Below, piece after piece: positions 29,612-40,689 of a stretch of DNA of 64,000 nt. Made by a program: the position numbers and the translations under genes. Source of the stretch: Hofstenia miamia (taxonomy: Eukaryota > Xenacoelomorpha > Acoela). Below the pieces are notes generated by a model that was not told the DNA's origin, made no database searches, and worked only from the letters and a program-made list of their open reading frames with translations. The DNA lies in NCBI GenBank assembly GCA_004352715.1, contig SCFE01000048.1, positions 1,033,777-1,097,776 of the forward strand. Reading direction: 5' to 3'. The first letter of the stretch is position 1, and each line of letters opens with the position of its first letter.

Positions 29612-30030
29612 AGATCTTTCACTAACTGGAAATTTTACTAACTAGACATTTTGCTAAGTGTATATTTCCCTAACTGAATATTTCACTAACTGGACAATTA
29701 AACTAACTTTTTTTTTGATTAACTGACAAAGTGAATTAATGTGAAATTTTTGTATTTAAAATAACTCTTCACTTGTAATACCTACAAATGCTAAACTACA
29801 GTTTACAGTTTATGATGCACTTTATGAATAATTTTTTGAATATAATATTTTAAAAAATTTGTAAATTTTGACAAACTTTCTGAATTTGTTTGAATGTTAT
29901 TGTGAATGTAGTATTGTGATAACTACACTTTATTAATAGCAAACAGTTGAGAAATGGTATCACATCCATATCTTGTACTGAGTTATAGGAATTTATTGGT
30001 TCAAATCCAATCTGTTCAAAGATTTACTTT
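29612..30030 (+). repeat. Long repeat, copy 1 (TTTCACTAACTGGA iterons plus tRNA-shaped module)
   Basis: It starts with five worn copies of TTTCACTAACTGGA-like motifs (29616-29700), then GACAAAGTGAATTAATG, then an AT-rich part, and ends with a degenerate tRNA-shaped segment (29940-30018). The same order recurs in direct orientation at 36294-36446 and 40690-41000. In between lie 6.25 kb holding two decayed gene units. Confidence 0.75.
29940..30018 (+). pseudogene. tRNA-like module, degenerate copy
   Basis: Aligns end to end with 40908-40986 but has substitutions in the D stem (GAGA/TCAC), anticodon stem (CATAT region) and T loop (GGTTCAAATCC). The acceptor pairing ACAG/CTGT remains. Confidence 0.6.
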
Positions 30031-30739
30031 AGGAGACATTTGATTAAAACTACAGTTCTGTCTCACTTCCCCCAATTTCATTCACCCAAGGCTGACATCA
30101 TTAAAAACTAAAAACCATTACAGACATGATTTCAAAGAAATTGTAATTTTATATTTGAATTAATATAATTAGTTCTTTATACTGTATTTTGATTAGTTTT
30201 CTATGTAGTTTAGATCATTGAAATACAGAATTGCAAGTAAATAAATGTAAATGTTTACTATAATTATAAACATTGAATGCTGCCATTTCAATTTATATAT
30301 ATTTTACCTTTGAAACTATTTAGATATACCTTGATAATTAAGGATTTGCATTAATGTACCTAGTGTTTTGTAATTTCATAATAAATAGCTAATTTAAAAG
30401 CACTAATTTGTTGGTGTCATATTGGCTACAGGCTAATAATTCAGTTATTTGGACAAGTTTATTAACTATTTTACAGATTGGTAGTTTACCTTTGTAACTA
30501 GTAACTGTTTAGATGTCCATAAGAAAGAAACAACCATCCAAGATAACCAATTCCACAGCATAATGCTGAAGTGATGTCCATAGCTAAAGGTTCAGAAACT
30601 TGCTTTGGTGGTGCTTCCCTATATGTCTCACACTTTATTATCTAGCCAAATAAAATTTCTCAGTAGTTGTCTTAGACCTCAGACAATATATAAATAGCAA
30701 GGAGTTGCCATGCATTTGTGCTAGCCAACAGGCATGATT

Positions 30740-33700
30740 TTACCACAGTGTAATTTATTATCAGGTGCATGTGCATGTTGAATTTGAAAGCCAAAGTGTT
30801 AAAGCCTATATATAACTGTATCTGTAACCTAAATCAGATCCATGATTTGGGGACAATCATAACAGCTATTTGTTGCCATTAAAATTCAAAGAAGGTGTTC
30901 CCAAATTGTCACCAATAGCCTAACCTATTATCACAGCAAAAAATACCCTATCAATTAATGATCAGAGAAAATATCACATACTGAGTGAAAAAATGTCTAA
31001 TAACTTTTTCTACAGGTTTTGATCATTTTTATACAGTAAGCAATTACTAGTTGCACTTTATTTACAATTCTAAAAACTGAATTCCCTCAAAAATTAATTG
31101 AGTAATAATAACATGTGCATCTAAATGAGGGGACAACAACTATTAGCACAATACTACAATCAAAATTTACGTCTTCAATAAAACTCCATCATCAGATAGT
31201 AAGATAGTGAAAATTAATGTAGACATCAAATGTAATTAACAAATGAAATGATTTTAACATGTGACTATACACTCCCCCTTACTCAATTTAAGTTTGCAGT
31301 AACAAGTAGATTATTGGCCTGGGTAATGTGTCATTGGCATGGAAATCTGCATTGCTAAACACCAGGATTTGCCAATGTCTCAAATAATTAACAGCCTGAC
31401 TCCAGAGCCAAACAAGCCTATTCCTACTAAAAGTTAAAAGTAGCCAGGAGATGAGGTAATTGAAGGGTGCCATACTTAGCTGACCCAAAACAGAGAACCT
31501 TATTAGAAAGAGTCACATTGGACAGAGCCCTAATTTTAATAGAGAAAGAGAGAAGCCCTATAAGTTCTTGGGTGCAAGGCATAGCCTATATACTAAAATA
31601 CCTAAACTTAGTGCAGGCCTCAGCTTGTGCAATTTAGGTGCTGCAATAAAATATAAAACAATGAATGACAAGCAGTTGTGTACAGCCCTATTCCTAATCC
31701 TGCCAAAGTGCCATAGTGATGAACTTGTAAAGCTGTACCTGAACAAGGCACCCTCGACAACAATCAGTTAATTTAGAAAACCATTTTTAGAAATTACATA
31801 CACAACAAGAAATAAAGGTTAAGTAAAATCTATTGAACGTTTTCTAACAAAAGTAAAGTATTTAAAGAGAAAAACAGGTAATGTATAAACAAAACATAGC
31901 ACTAAAGCATACTGTAAATATGAGCAGGTGCCTGATGACCTTTTGCATGGTAATAACTAAAATAAGAAATACTGTATGGCAGAAATTTTAAATATTCAAA
32001 AATAGTACAGATTGTCTACCATAATACGTCAATTAAGGCAAATGCATTTAATTAGTGTACAATTTAGTATTTAATAATTTCATATTGTTAATTATGAAAT
32101 GTTTGTAAATGCAGAGGGTGATGCCACACGCCCCCTAACCTGGGCTATTTTAGTCCACCAGTTCAATGATGTCTGGTTGCATGAGTTGCTGAGTGTATTG
32201 TAGCAGTGAGACAGCACATGGATCTCTTCAAGAAAGAATATCAGAAAATTCAGAATTGCAGGTTGCATAATGAATAAATTCCAATTAAGTTGTTAGAGTT
32301 TTTTTAAATTTGTAAAACTTTAGGTTAAGCATTTTTGTAGAGATAGGCAAAGCATATTGCAGTGAGTTGATCTTTCTAGTAAAGATGTTGCAACACTTAT
32401 AATAGAGATACAGTCCTTTTAAGGCTATGAGCAGTGTCATCTGAGCATCAGTGTCAGAAGCATGAGCTTCATCTTCTTTTATATTTGTATCTGGGTAAAA
32501 TAATTTGAAAAACAAATAGAAATTGATATGAGATTTGACTTCATCAAAGTAAATCAATATATTTTCCTGCAGTATCTCCTCTGTGATTAGTTTGGGATCA
32601 TTGTGATGATTTCAATGTGTTTTGTTACATTGTAGTATTTAAACATTGTTTGTATTAAGTTTATCTGTTGAAAATAATTCATACCTGAGAACAGTATAAC
32701 AGTTTTAGACAGAAGTTTCAAGAGAGAATGTTTGAGAAGATCAATTTGATCTGCTACAGGTTTCCCATTTCTGAAGATGTATTCTAATGTGCCCATCAGC
32801 ATAGAGGCGTGAGGTGTCATCATTTCAGATCAGTTTTTGTTGGATCTGCTTATACTTCTCCAAGTGTAGAGTTTCAATGAGATCACCAAGGCTGTTGGTA
32901 TACTGATCCTCTTCAGGTAGTGGGATGTGTACATCACATGCTTTTTGTGAGCTAATCTCCATGCTGGTTGTATGATCACAGTATGGATGAGTGGACTTGG
33001 GATACAGTAATTGCTTTCAGTTTTGATTGAATCTTCCATGGAGATATTGGTTGTCAAAGTAATATCCAATTTGGCAATACCTATGGAAACAGGATAGTTC
33101 ACCTGTTCAAAAACTATGTGCTTCCGTAAAGTATCTGAGCTGTAATGTGGAAGGAGATGTTCAATTGTAGTATCAAATAAGACAAGTTTGGAAGTTGTAC
33201 ATTTGACATTGAATGCAAGCTGTGAGTGTGGCTTGAGTAATAGAGTGATATCAGTTTTAGACCATGCTTCTGTGAAACAATTTTTCATGTATGATATGCT
33301 ATCTGTTTCCTTAATGATGTTATACTGACTATATACAATGGTCACATCAACAAGAGTGGCTTTAGCAACATGTATTGGATAAGTTTTGACTCACTCAGGT
33401 TGAGGTGGTAGTATTTTGGCACCAAGTTTTTTGAGGGTGTTTTCTTGATAATAGCTCAGTGGCATGTTGTTAGATGCATGTCAGTGGATAACATGATATC
33501 CTTGTTTATCTGCAGCTGTTGTTGTGATTGAATGGTTTGCTTCAGGATCTCTGTAGGGATACATTTAGACTCATCCTTTTGGTATTTCAGAGCAGTTGTT
33601 AATGTGTTATAGGAGTTTTCCAGATAATATTTACTGTGATAGTTGAAAAGAATTTCATTTTTAATAACTAAGAGGCATTTGCTAGATTTGCAATAGTAAC

Positions 33701-34190
33701 TAAGCAATGTGGTTGGTGACAAATGAGATGTGCTGATGACAGAGGTGTGTAGGTATCACAAAGTGAAAACAGCTTTGTGTCACATGTAGCACCCCACGTG
33801 TATTTATTGCAGGTGTCAGACAGCATGTGAATATCTTACAATGCAATAGCTAATATAGAATCACAGGAGAGCTCTGGCTACTCTAACACTACTTTGTAAC
33901 TCAAGAGTTTAGATTGATGGTTGCAAAGTCTACCATAGCAGAGAGTGACCCACATTCCAACAGAACAGTTACATTGGTGGTTCACTGATTTTGCCTACAA
34001 ATAAAGAAATTCCATTCCAAAAAGAACTCCAGCAGTGACCAATTCACACAGTATCACGCCAAAGCCAAATCCTTGAGACCATCCTTACTTGCAAAGGTGA
34101 TAATTGTGTGTCTCAAGTATTAATTTCTAGCTCAATAAACAATTTATCTGAGAGTTTTCTTATCTCAGCTCATGTCAATAAATAATAAAT
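30740..34190 (-). repeat. Unknown tandem unit A
   Basis: Diverged partner of unit B (34190-36280), same orientation. Shared landmarks are a non-coding block near 30850 and 34330 (CTATTTGTTGCC), the TGTGCATCTAAAT-like block near 31120, and coding motifs near 33050 and 33780. Unit A carries about 1.5 kb more between its 3' landmark and the coding motifs. Base composition is less AT-rich than in the flanks. Confidence 0.6.
32587..33850 (-). pseudogene. Unknown gene, tandem copy A (decayed)
   Basis: The family is not recognised. The minus strand begins near 33840 with SDTCNKYTWGATCDTKLFSL and HLICH, passes a degraded stretch (33700-33350), and is then open from 33345 to 32830: CFTEAWSKTDITLLLKPHSQ, LAFNVKCTTSKLVLF, VNYPVSIGIAKLDITL, CIPSPLIHTVIIQPAWRL. 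One stop (TGA, 32830) separates it from a further 79 codons in the same frame (MLMGTLEYIFRNGKP to 32587). Copy B at 34860-35900 shares the motifs in the same order and spacing. Shared order over several hundred residues means both derive from a real protein of about 400-600 residues. Its role is unknown; a transposon or integrated-virus protein is possible but unproven. Confidence 0.55.
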
Positions 34191-36280
34191 AACAGGTACA
34201 TAATTGCTGTGCATTCACATTTGCCAATGGCATAGTATATTTGCAAGGTGTAATATTAAGTGCATGTACAAACTGATCAAATAAAAGATGTTATTCCCTA
34301 CATGTAACCATAACCTAAAGTGGCCACAATTTGGGCTGTCACTGTTAATGAGCTATTTGTTGCCCTAGACCCAGTGCAGTTTCCTCCCAAATTGTCGCCA
34401 GATTTTAAACAACAGTTATCATCAACTAATCTTTGATCAACAAAATCTAAAAGGGGTTAATAGATAAATAATTGCAAAGATCAAACACAGTAGAAGGCAG
34501 CTGAATTTATTTTGTGGCTGAATTTATTGTGTGCTTTGCTACATTGACTCAGACATTTATTACAAAAATCTGTAACTTATTACCTGACTTGTTTACAATT
34601 TCAAAGCACAGTTTCCCTTGCAAAGTTAAAATGAGCAATAACATGTAATTTAAATCAAGTGGACAAATACTAACACTATCAAATTAACTACACTTGAAAT
34701 TCCAAAATCAATTAAAAGAAATTGATACAAATAAGGTAGCAGTGAATCAAAGAATCAAAATGTCAAAAAGTCATAACACTATTCCAGAGTGCAGAAAATA
34801 ATAAAAAGAGGCCCTGAGTGACTCTACACACTCTTGATGTGCCATGACGGTAAAATGAGTAGTGTCATGATACATGGTGGGGGATACAAAGCAAATTGTG
34901 CTTATCTGCATGATCTTCAACATTATCTAGCACGACCTTCTCTTGAAATGTGGTGGTCCCAATGGTAACTTGATAATTTATCTTAGCATCCTTGATTGAA
35001 TCCCAAAACTTGCTGCAGACTCCACGCTGAAGGAGTTTGGTGATCTGTGAGTTGGAGATTCAAAAAAGGGAGGTGGTTCATTCTACATCAAGGGCTATTT
35101 GTTGCCCAGGCAATTGTTGAAGCACTAGTTCCTTTTTGGTAAACATCTTGGTTAGGCATCATTTCATTAAGCCTAATACATCATTGTCTTGATTTTGCTC
35201 AATGACGTGGTTAACTATAGAGAGTTTTTCAGTGAACTCATCTGGACAGTGCTTGATGGTTAGAATTTGTTCATCTTCCATAATTGACCACACTGGCATA
35301 GGTATAGAGGAGCTTGCAATGCCAGAACATTTTTTCATGTTAATGGCTTCAAGTAGTGCCTTAATACCAGGTGACACTTCAACTGCTGATGAGGCCAACA
35401 GTTCCTTCTCATGATAAAATTGTTCTGGCAAGCACATTATCTGCTCAATGACCATAATTGGTATAATTGCACTATCTTTGGCAGCTTGTCTCCACATCTC
35501 AGATAACTTACTATATCCGCAATTGGGATAGTTCATCTTCTTTAAGCCAAACAGAATATTCGTCTTAGTATGCACATTGTAGTGGGCCACTAACTCTAAG
35601 AATCACTGTGTTGACCCAGGGTCGTGGCAGATCAAGTGGCTTGTGCAGAGCAGTGCATTATCAAACTTGAGAGATGGGAATTTAGTTTCAGACGTAGCTC
35701 CCCACATGTATTTTCAGAGGGTTTCTGAGAAAATGTTGAGGTCAGTGAAGGTGACACCCAAGCATTTGACAATCATTTGAGGCATAATGCGCACCAACAG
35801 GCTACTGGCACCAATAAGGCGAGCATAAAACTTTTCAAATCTCTCCATTGCTTTCTTGGTCTTACCAAATCTTTATTTTCCATGCAGTGGGGCAAATGTC
35901 CAGCTCATGCATGCACTTTCTAGCTAGGTGCTCTCAGGCACTTCAATCAAGTGGAAACTGAATGTGCTGGTTTTGGATTAGGAAAATAGACAGGACCCAA
36001 ATGGCTCCACAAGACTGAAAAATATTGAAAAATATAGATTTTGCATCACACTTATAATGGCTGAGATTCAAGAATTACATTTACAGAGAAAACACAAATC
36101 ACTTATTCAAATATATATTGCAAAAAAATGTTGAAAGAGATACATTGAAAGCATTGTAAATTTAGAAAATGAGTGGAAAATTAAATGAACACAGCATCTG
36201 TTAAATGGTCATTTTGCTGCCCCCTGAGAAAAAATACTCGGAGGGTGCATCACTCCCATTTAGCTGCGACCCTATTTGTA
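34190..36280 (-). repeat. Unknown tandem unit B
   Basis: Second, shorter unit. Its 5' coding part (35870-35680) has no readable partner in unit A. It ends at 36293, where the second copy of the long repeat (TTTCACTAACTGGA) begins. Confidence 0.6.
34860..35900 (-). pseudogene. Unknown gene, tandem copy B (decayed)
   Basis: Minus-strand motifs in order: AMERFEKFYARLIGASSLLV (about 35855), CLGVTFTDLNIFSETL, KYMWGATSETKFPSL, HLICHDPGSTQ, then an open stretch 35590-35159 (MAHYNVHTKTNILFGLKKMN, MKKCSGIASSSIPMPVW). It goes on through stops to CLTKMFTKKELVLQQLPGQQ, IALDVE, then KINYQVTIGTTTFQEKVVLD and LLCIPHHVS. Pairs with copy A include KYTWGATCDTK/KYMWGATSETK, LAFNVKCTTS/IALDVE.TTS and VNYPVSIGIA/INYQVTIGTT. 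At least six stops make this a pseudogene. Family and function are unknown. Confidence 0.55.
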
Positions 36281-36293
36281 TTGTCTGCAGATG

Positions 36294-36446
36294 TTTCACT
36301 AACTGGATATTTCACTAACTGGATGTTGGACTAAACAGATATTTCGTTAACATTAACAAAGTGAAATAATGCGAAATTGTTTAATGTAAAATAGTGTTTC
36401 ACTTGTATTACTCAAACTAGCCTGAAGTTTAGAGTTTAGATGCGGA
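36294..36446 (+). repeat. Long repeat, copy 2, left part
   Basis: TTTCACTAACTGGA twice, then AACAAAGTGAAATAATGCGA and GTTTAGATGCGGA. It continues, after a 4.2-kb insertion, at 40690 (GATGCAGACTTTGTGAACAA). Copy 1 at 29612 is uninterrupted. Confidence 0.75.
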
Positions 36447-36654
36447 GTTGTGATTGTGACTGCAGCTCGATATTGAAATACAAGCAAATTTTAGAGATTT
36501 TATAAATTTATTGGCGAAGGTATAGAATAGGGTGCACGCGGACAAAATATACGCTAATTTAGGGTGAACAACGATGAGAAATGCAATAACAGGCTAAAAT
36601 AGTTCAGAAAATAATAGATATAGACCGATAACTTTACATAATTAACCAAATTCG

Positions 36655-36687
36655 TAGCACGCGGTAACACGCGATAGCACGCGGTAT
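36655..36687 (+). repeat. CGCG iteron cluster, left arm
   Basis: Three near-copies of a 10-11 bp unit, AGCACGCGGT, AACACGCGAT and AGCACGCGGT. The same cluster recurs at 37062-37094, and complemented at 39745-39768 (two units) and 40471-40500. Confidence 0.75.
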
Positions 36688-37732
36688 ATATTTAAGGATA
36701 TTAGCAAAGAAAACTTGAAATTCATAGAATGATTAACTGTTATTAAACAGTTTACAAGATATAAAAGTATATTTATGCAAATCTACATTTTTTTTGTTTT
36801 NNNNNNNNNNNNNNNNNNCTCAAAGTAGCCTGAAGTTTAGAGTTTAGATGCGGAGTTGTGATTGTGACTGCAGCTCGATATTGAAATACAAGCAAATTTT
36901 AGAGATTTTATAAATTTATTGGCGAAGGTATAGAATAGGGTGCACGCGGACAAAATATACGCTAATTTAGGGTGAACAACGATGAGAAATGCAATAACAG
37001 GCTAAAATAGTTCAGAAAATAATAGATATAGACCGATAACTTTACATAATTAACCAAATTCGTAGCACGCGGTAACACGCGATAGCACGCGGTATATATT
37101 TAAGGATATTAGCAAAGAAAACTTGAAATTCATAGAATGATTAACTGTTATTAAACAGTTTACAAGATATAAAAGTATATTTATGCAAATCTACATTTTT
37201 TTTGTTTTATTTGAGATGTTTAAATTGGAGCTTTTATGCTTTGCAACCGCTTTGCATTTTCAGAGAAGTTGTTTTCCCGCGGTGTATTTACTTCCACATT
37301 TTAATTCCGGATTAGTAAACCGAATTTATAGCTAGCATACATTTTTAATGCATAAATATGCATTCCGCTATTGTTATAAATATATTTTGAATAGTGCGGA
37401 TGTATAATATAAGACATGTATCCTTTCTGTTCTTTTATATTGTTCACAGGTTTGGCAACCTGACCGGCAACGTCTTCGCAAGTTAGAGCAATTTCAAAAA
37501 CGCGCTGTCAGATGGGTTACTGGAAACTCAGATTATCCTGGAAGTTTAACAACACCTAAATTATTGCCGCTCTGCTTTCACTTGATAGTTTCTGACCTTG
37601 TATTTTTCTGGAAGCTGCTGAATAACAAAACAGATATTGATCCATCGCTGTATATCCGGCTTCAGCCCAATAACAGCTGTACTAGATTGTCGAAGATTGC
37701 TTTGGTCAATGTGTCAAAGACCAGAAATTTCN

Positions 37733-38350
37733 ATCGATTCTAAACTTGCTAAGGCATATGCTCTGTTGCGGTACATCAGACGTACCATCCCTTTTAGCGC
37801 GCCTTGCAGCGTCAAGTTGATTTTATATAAGACATGTATCCTTTCTGTTCTTTTATATTGTTCACAGGTTTGGCACCCTGACCGGCAACGTCTTCGCAAG
37901 TTAGAGCAATTTCAAAAACGCGCTGTCAGATGGGTTACTGGAAACTCAGATTATCCTGGAAGTTTAACAACACCTAAATTATTGCCGCTCTGCTTTCACT
38001 TGATAGTTTCTGACCTTGTATTTTTCTGGAAGCTGCTGAATAACAGAACAGATATTACTCCATCGCTGTATATCCGGCTTCAGCCCAATAACAGCTGTAC
38101 TAGATTGTCGAAGATTGCTTTGGTCAATGTGTCAAAGACCAGAAATTTCTTATCTGACTACAACTTCTTTATACGCACTGCCAGAAATGCCAACATCCTT
38201 CTATCCACGGGAGTAATCGACTTCAAGTGGAGCATTGACGCTTTTAAACGTGAACTTCGTAGTTATTTCATGCGGCAGATACACAAACTCAACATGGATA
38301 ATGTATGCAGTTTTTATCTTAAGTGTTTATGTCGACAATGTCGCTCCTGA
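37733..38350 (+). pseudogene. LINE reverse transcriptase C-terminus (5'-truncated)
   Basis: SKLAKAYALLRYIRRTIPFS, LYKTCILSVLLYCSQVWHP, LRKLEQFQKRAVRWVTG and IDAFKRELRSYF are the thumb and tail region of CR1/L2-type ORF2 proteins. It is open to TGA 38348-38350. 5' truncation is the usual fate of LINE copies. The catalytic domains are absent. Confidence 0.85.
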
Positions 38351-38397
38351 TGAGTTACTGCTTTTGTTCGCTTTTCTATTCTCTGTGAGAATAAAGT

Positions 38398-38422
38398 CTA
38401 TTATTATTATTATTATTATTAT
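38398..38422. repeat. (ATT)n microsatellite shared by two LINE tails
   Basis: Eight TTA/ATT units form the junction between a plus-strand LINE and a minus-strand LINE. Confidence 0.8.
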
Positions 38423-38980
38423 CTCCTGGGTGCTATTAGCATGGACCTGTCATATGAGAGTCAAGATGTAATTAGCAGCAGTACAATCACGATTGAAAAA
38501 CGAGTGAAGGATCAAGATCCAATTTGTGAGTGAGCAGTTGATTGAACAGGAGGAGATCACAGGCATGGAAGTAGAGTGACAGTGGGAGAATGGAGAATTT
38601 GAGAAGGGCGACTTTGTATGGCAAGGGAAAGATCCATTTGAAGGTACGCTTCTGGAAACGATCCATAGAGTGGAACAAGGAACGTAAAGGCCACCAACAG
38701 GGAGATGCATAGAAAAGAATGGCGCGAGGAATGGATTTGAACAAAGAGAGTTTCACAGCAGCAGTGGAATTAAAGGGAAGAGGGCAAATTGAAGAATTAG
38801 CTTTGCGGAGACGTAAGGACACATGACCAGACCAATATTAGTTATCAGCAAGTTGAACTCCAAGATGAGTATGATGAGGGAAAAGTTCACAGGAAGAGGA
38901 AGATCAGAAGGGGAGTTACAGAAAAGGAAATACATGTCTTGCTTGGGCTATAATCAAGATGGTTCACAGAAGACCAAGTA
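38423..38980 (-). pseudogene. LINE reverse transcriptase C-terminus, opposite strand
   Basis: The minus strand reads LRLRKANSSICPLPFNSTAA, SIPRAILFYASPCWWPL, MDRFQKRTFKWIFPLPYK and LLFNQLLTHKLDLDPSL, the same protein region as at 37733 but from a different subfamily. Upstream (38950-38830) is a frameshifted stretch. It ends at the (ATT)n tract, so the two LINEs lie tail to tail. Confidence 0.75.
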
Positions 38981-39486
38981 GACAAAAGCTCAAGATCAGA
39001 GGTAATATTGCAGGACTTATGCTTGAGGGAAATACTAAAATACATTTTAAATTTATTTAAATCAAGTTTGCTAAAGTTTACTAAGAACTTCGATTTGATA
39101 AAACTCTAGTCAATTCAATCAACTCACCATGAAAGGGAAGGGGGCAACTGCTCCCTCTTGCCCTCCGCTTGCGGTGGTTATGTGGGCAATCCATATATGT
39201 ACACATCGTCAGTTTTATTGTAATGAAGTTGTCGCAAACTCATCAGAGACATGAGAGAAATTTAAGGTGGGCTTCAACAGGAACTATAAGTCATGATTTA
39301 TATTCTTATTGTGAAAATTTTTAAAACAAAAATGAACGATGTAAATTTTCATAAAAATTCGGTCAAATATTCTTTATATTTATACACAAAAACTTCTTTA
39401 ACAAACCGTATATATTATCATATACAGTTTAGTTAGGTTTTAGACGTTACTATGTCAAAACCGTAGAGTAGCCGTGGTGGTTCCCA

Positions 39487-39571
39487 GAAAGTTGGGCCGA
39501 AGACGAGATGCTTTGATGTCAGAAAATGTCAATATTTGCAAGACATGTGCAAGGGCTACCGGCGATAATTA
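39487..39571 (+). pseudogene. Possible hAT transposase C-terminal scrap
   Basis: The plus strand reads GRRRDALMSENVNICKTCAR then ATGDN and a stop. RRDALMSENV resembles the KR..L....V tail of hATC domains. It is only 28 residues, so the call is weak. Confidence 0.3.
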
Positions 39572-39853
39572 GGTGCAATGTTTAAAATATATTCGTTTTT
39601 TATAATAATACGAGTAAAACACATTGAGTAATCGAATTTTATATATCTATATTTTTACAAAATGTATTTGGATATTTCAATTAAGGTAAGGACTTGATTT
39701 AAAATAAACAATTTTTTTAATAACTGTTAATTATTTATGAATTTCCGCGTGCTATCGCGTGCTACGAATTTGGTTAATTATGTGAAGTTATCGGTCTATA
39801 TCTATTATTTTTTGAACTATTTACGTCTATTATTGCATTTCTCATCGTTTTTT

Positions 39854-40081
39854 GGCGTTATTGTACTTTAGGGGACCCAGTTTGAGTGACGTCATAAAAT
39901 GGGTATTAAACTCTAACCCTAACCCTATTCCCCAACCATTGCAATTATATTGCATTTCATCTTGTTGATTAATTTTTTGCAAAACACCCAAGTTTTGGGT
40001 GAGGGATTGGGGTTAGGGTTAGAGTTTTATACCCATTTGATGACGTCACATAAACTGGGTCCCCTAAAGTACAATAACGCC
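39854..40081. mobile_element. Hairpin MITE with TTAGGG-type inner arms
   Basis: 228 bp with near-perfect inverted arms of about 65 bp: GGCGTTATTGTACTTTAGGG, GACCCAGTTTGAGTGACGTC, then CTAACCCTAACCCTA; the right arm is the complement (GGGTTAGGGTTAGAG, TGACGTCACATAAACTGGGT). A 21-bp end of another copy is at 27160-27181. It has no coding capacity, and the mobilising transposase is unknown. Confidence 0.75.
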
Positions 40082-40269
40082 TATTATGCTTAACAATGCT
40101 TTCACACCAGATGAGTAGGTCTCAGTGAAACTGAGAAGAATATTTTTTTAAAGAGAAGATAGAACCATCGTTATGTAATGAATGTTTATTGCTACTCATT
40201 ACGGATTTCCATTTTCATTACAAAAACGTTGTTATGATTTGGGCAGGACAAATAGTGGGCAAAAGATCC
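40082..40269. mobile_element. MULE right-end fragment (third copy)
   Basis: Matches 28885-29070 closely (CTTAACAATGCTTTCACACC, CAGATGAGTAGGTCTCAG, GGACAAATAGTGGGCAAAAG) and is cut off by the n at 40270. Confidence 0.75.
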
Positions 40270-40689
40270 NAAAACACATTGAGTAATCGAAATTAATATA
40301 TTTATATTTTTACAAAATGTATTTGGATATTTCAATTAAGGTAAGGACTTGATTTAAAATAAACATGCACAGATTTGCAAAAATATACTTTTAGATCTTT
40401 TAATTTTTTTAATAACTGTTAATTATTTATGAATTTCAAGTTTTCTTTTCTAATATCCTTAAATATATACCGCGTGCTATCGCGTGTTACCGCGCGCTAC
40501 GAATTTGGTTAATTATGTGAAGTTATCGGTCTATATCTATTATTTTTTGAACTATTTACGTCTATTATTGCATTTCTCATCGTTTTTATCCTGGATTAGT
40601 GTTTATTCTGTCCGCGTGTTCCGCGTGCACCCTATTCTATACCTTCGCCTTATTTTGCTGGCATTTGAATATCGAGCTGCAGTCACAAC

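Larger units (their letters stand above)
37410..38422 (+). mobile_element. LINE 3' end with (ATT)n tail
   Basis: Contains the C-terminus of a CR1/L2-like reverse transcriptase and a short 3' UTR with AATAAAGTC before an (ATT)n tail at 38398-38422. Sequence 37450-37731 repeats 37870-38150 across the n at 37732. Confidence 0.8.
36447..40689. mobile_element. Long inverted-repeat element with CGCG iterons
   Basis: It begins GTTGTGATTGTGACTGCAGC and ends with the complement (GCTGCAGTCACAAC, 40676-40689). Homologous arms extend about 340 bp inward (36447-36795; 40370-40689). Each arm carries CGCG iterons (AGCACGCGGT, AACACGCGAT, AGCACGCGGT). Flanking GATGCGGA and GATGCAGA look like an 8-9 bp target duplication within the long repeat. 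Arm sequences occur twice on each side (36819-37206; 39612-39850) across N or n joins, probably unmerged alleles. The interior holds LINE ends and a MITE, but no transposase of its own was seen. Confidence 0.6.

Noticed and set aside
31288-31771. Overlapping 60-70 codon frames on both strands
   Set aside because: Short, mutually overlapping and without motifs shared with unit B.
39940-40020. Interstitial telomere or chromosome end
   Set aside because: Only two to three TTAGGG-like units per arm, inside a complete hairpin MITE with flanking sequence on both sides.
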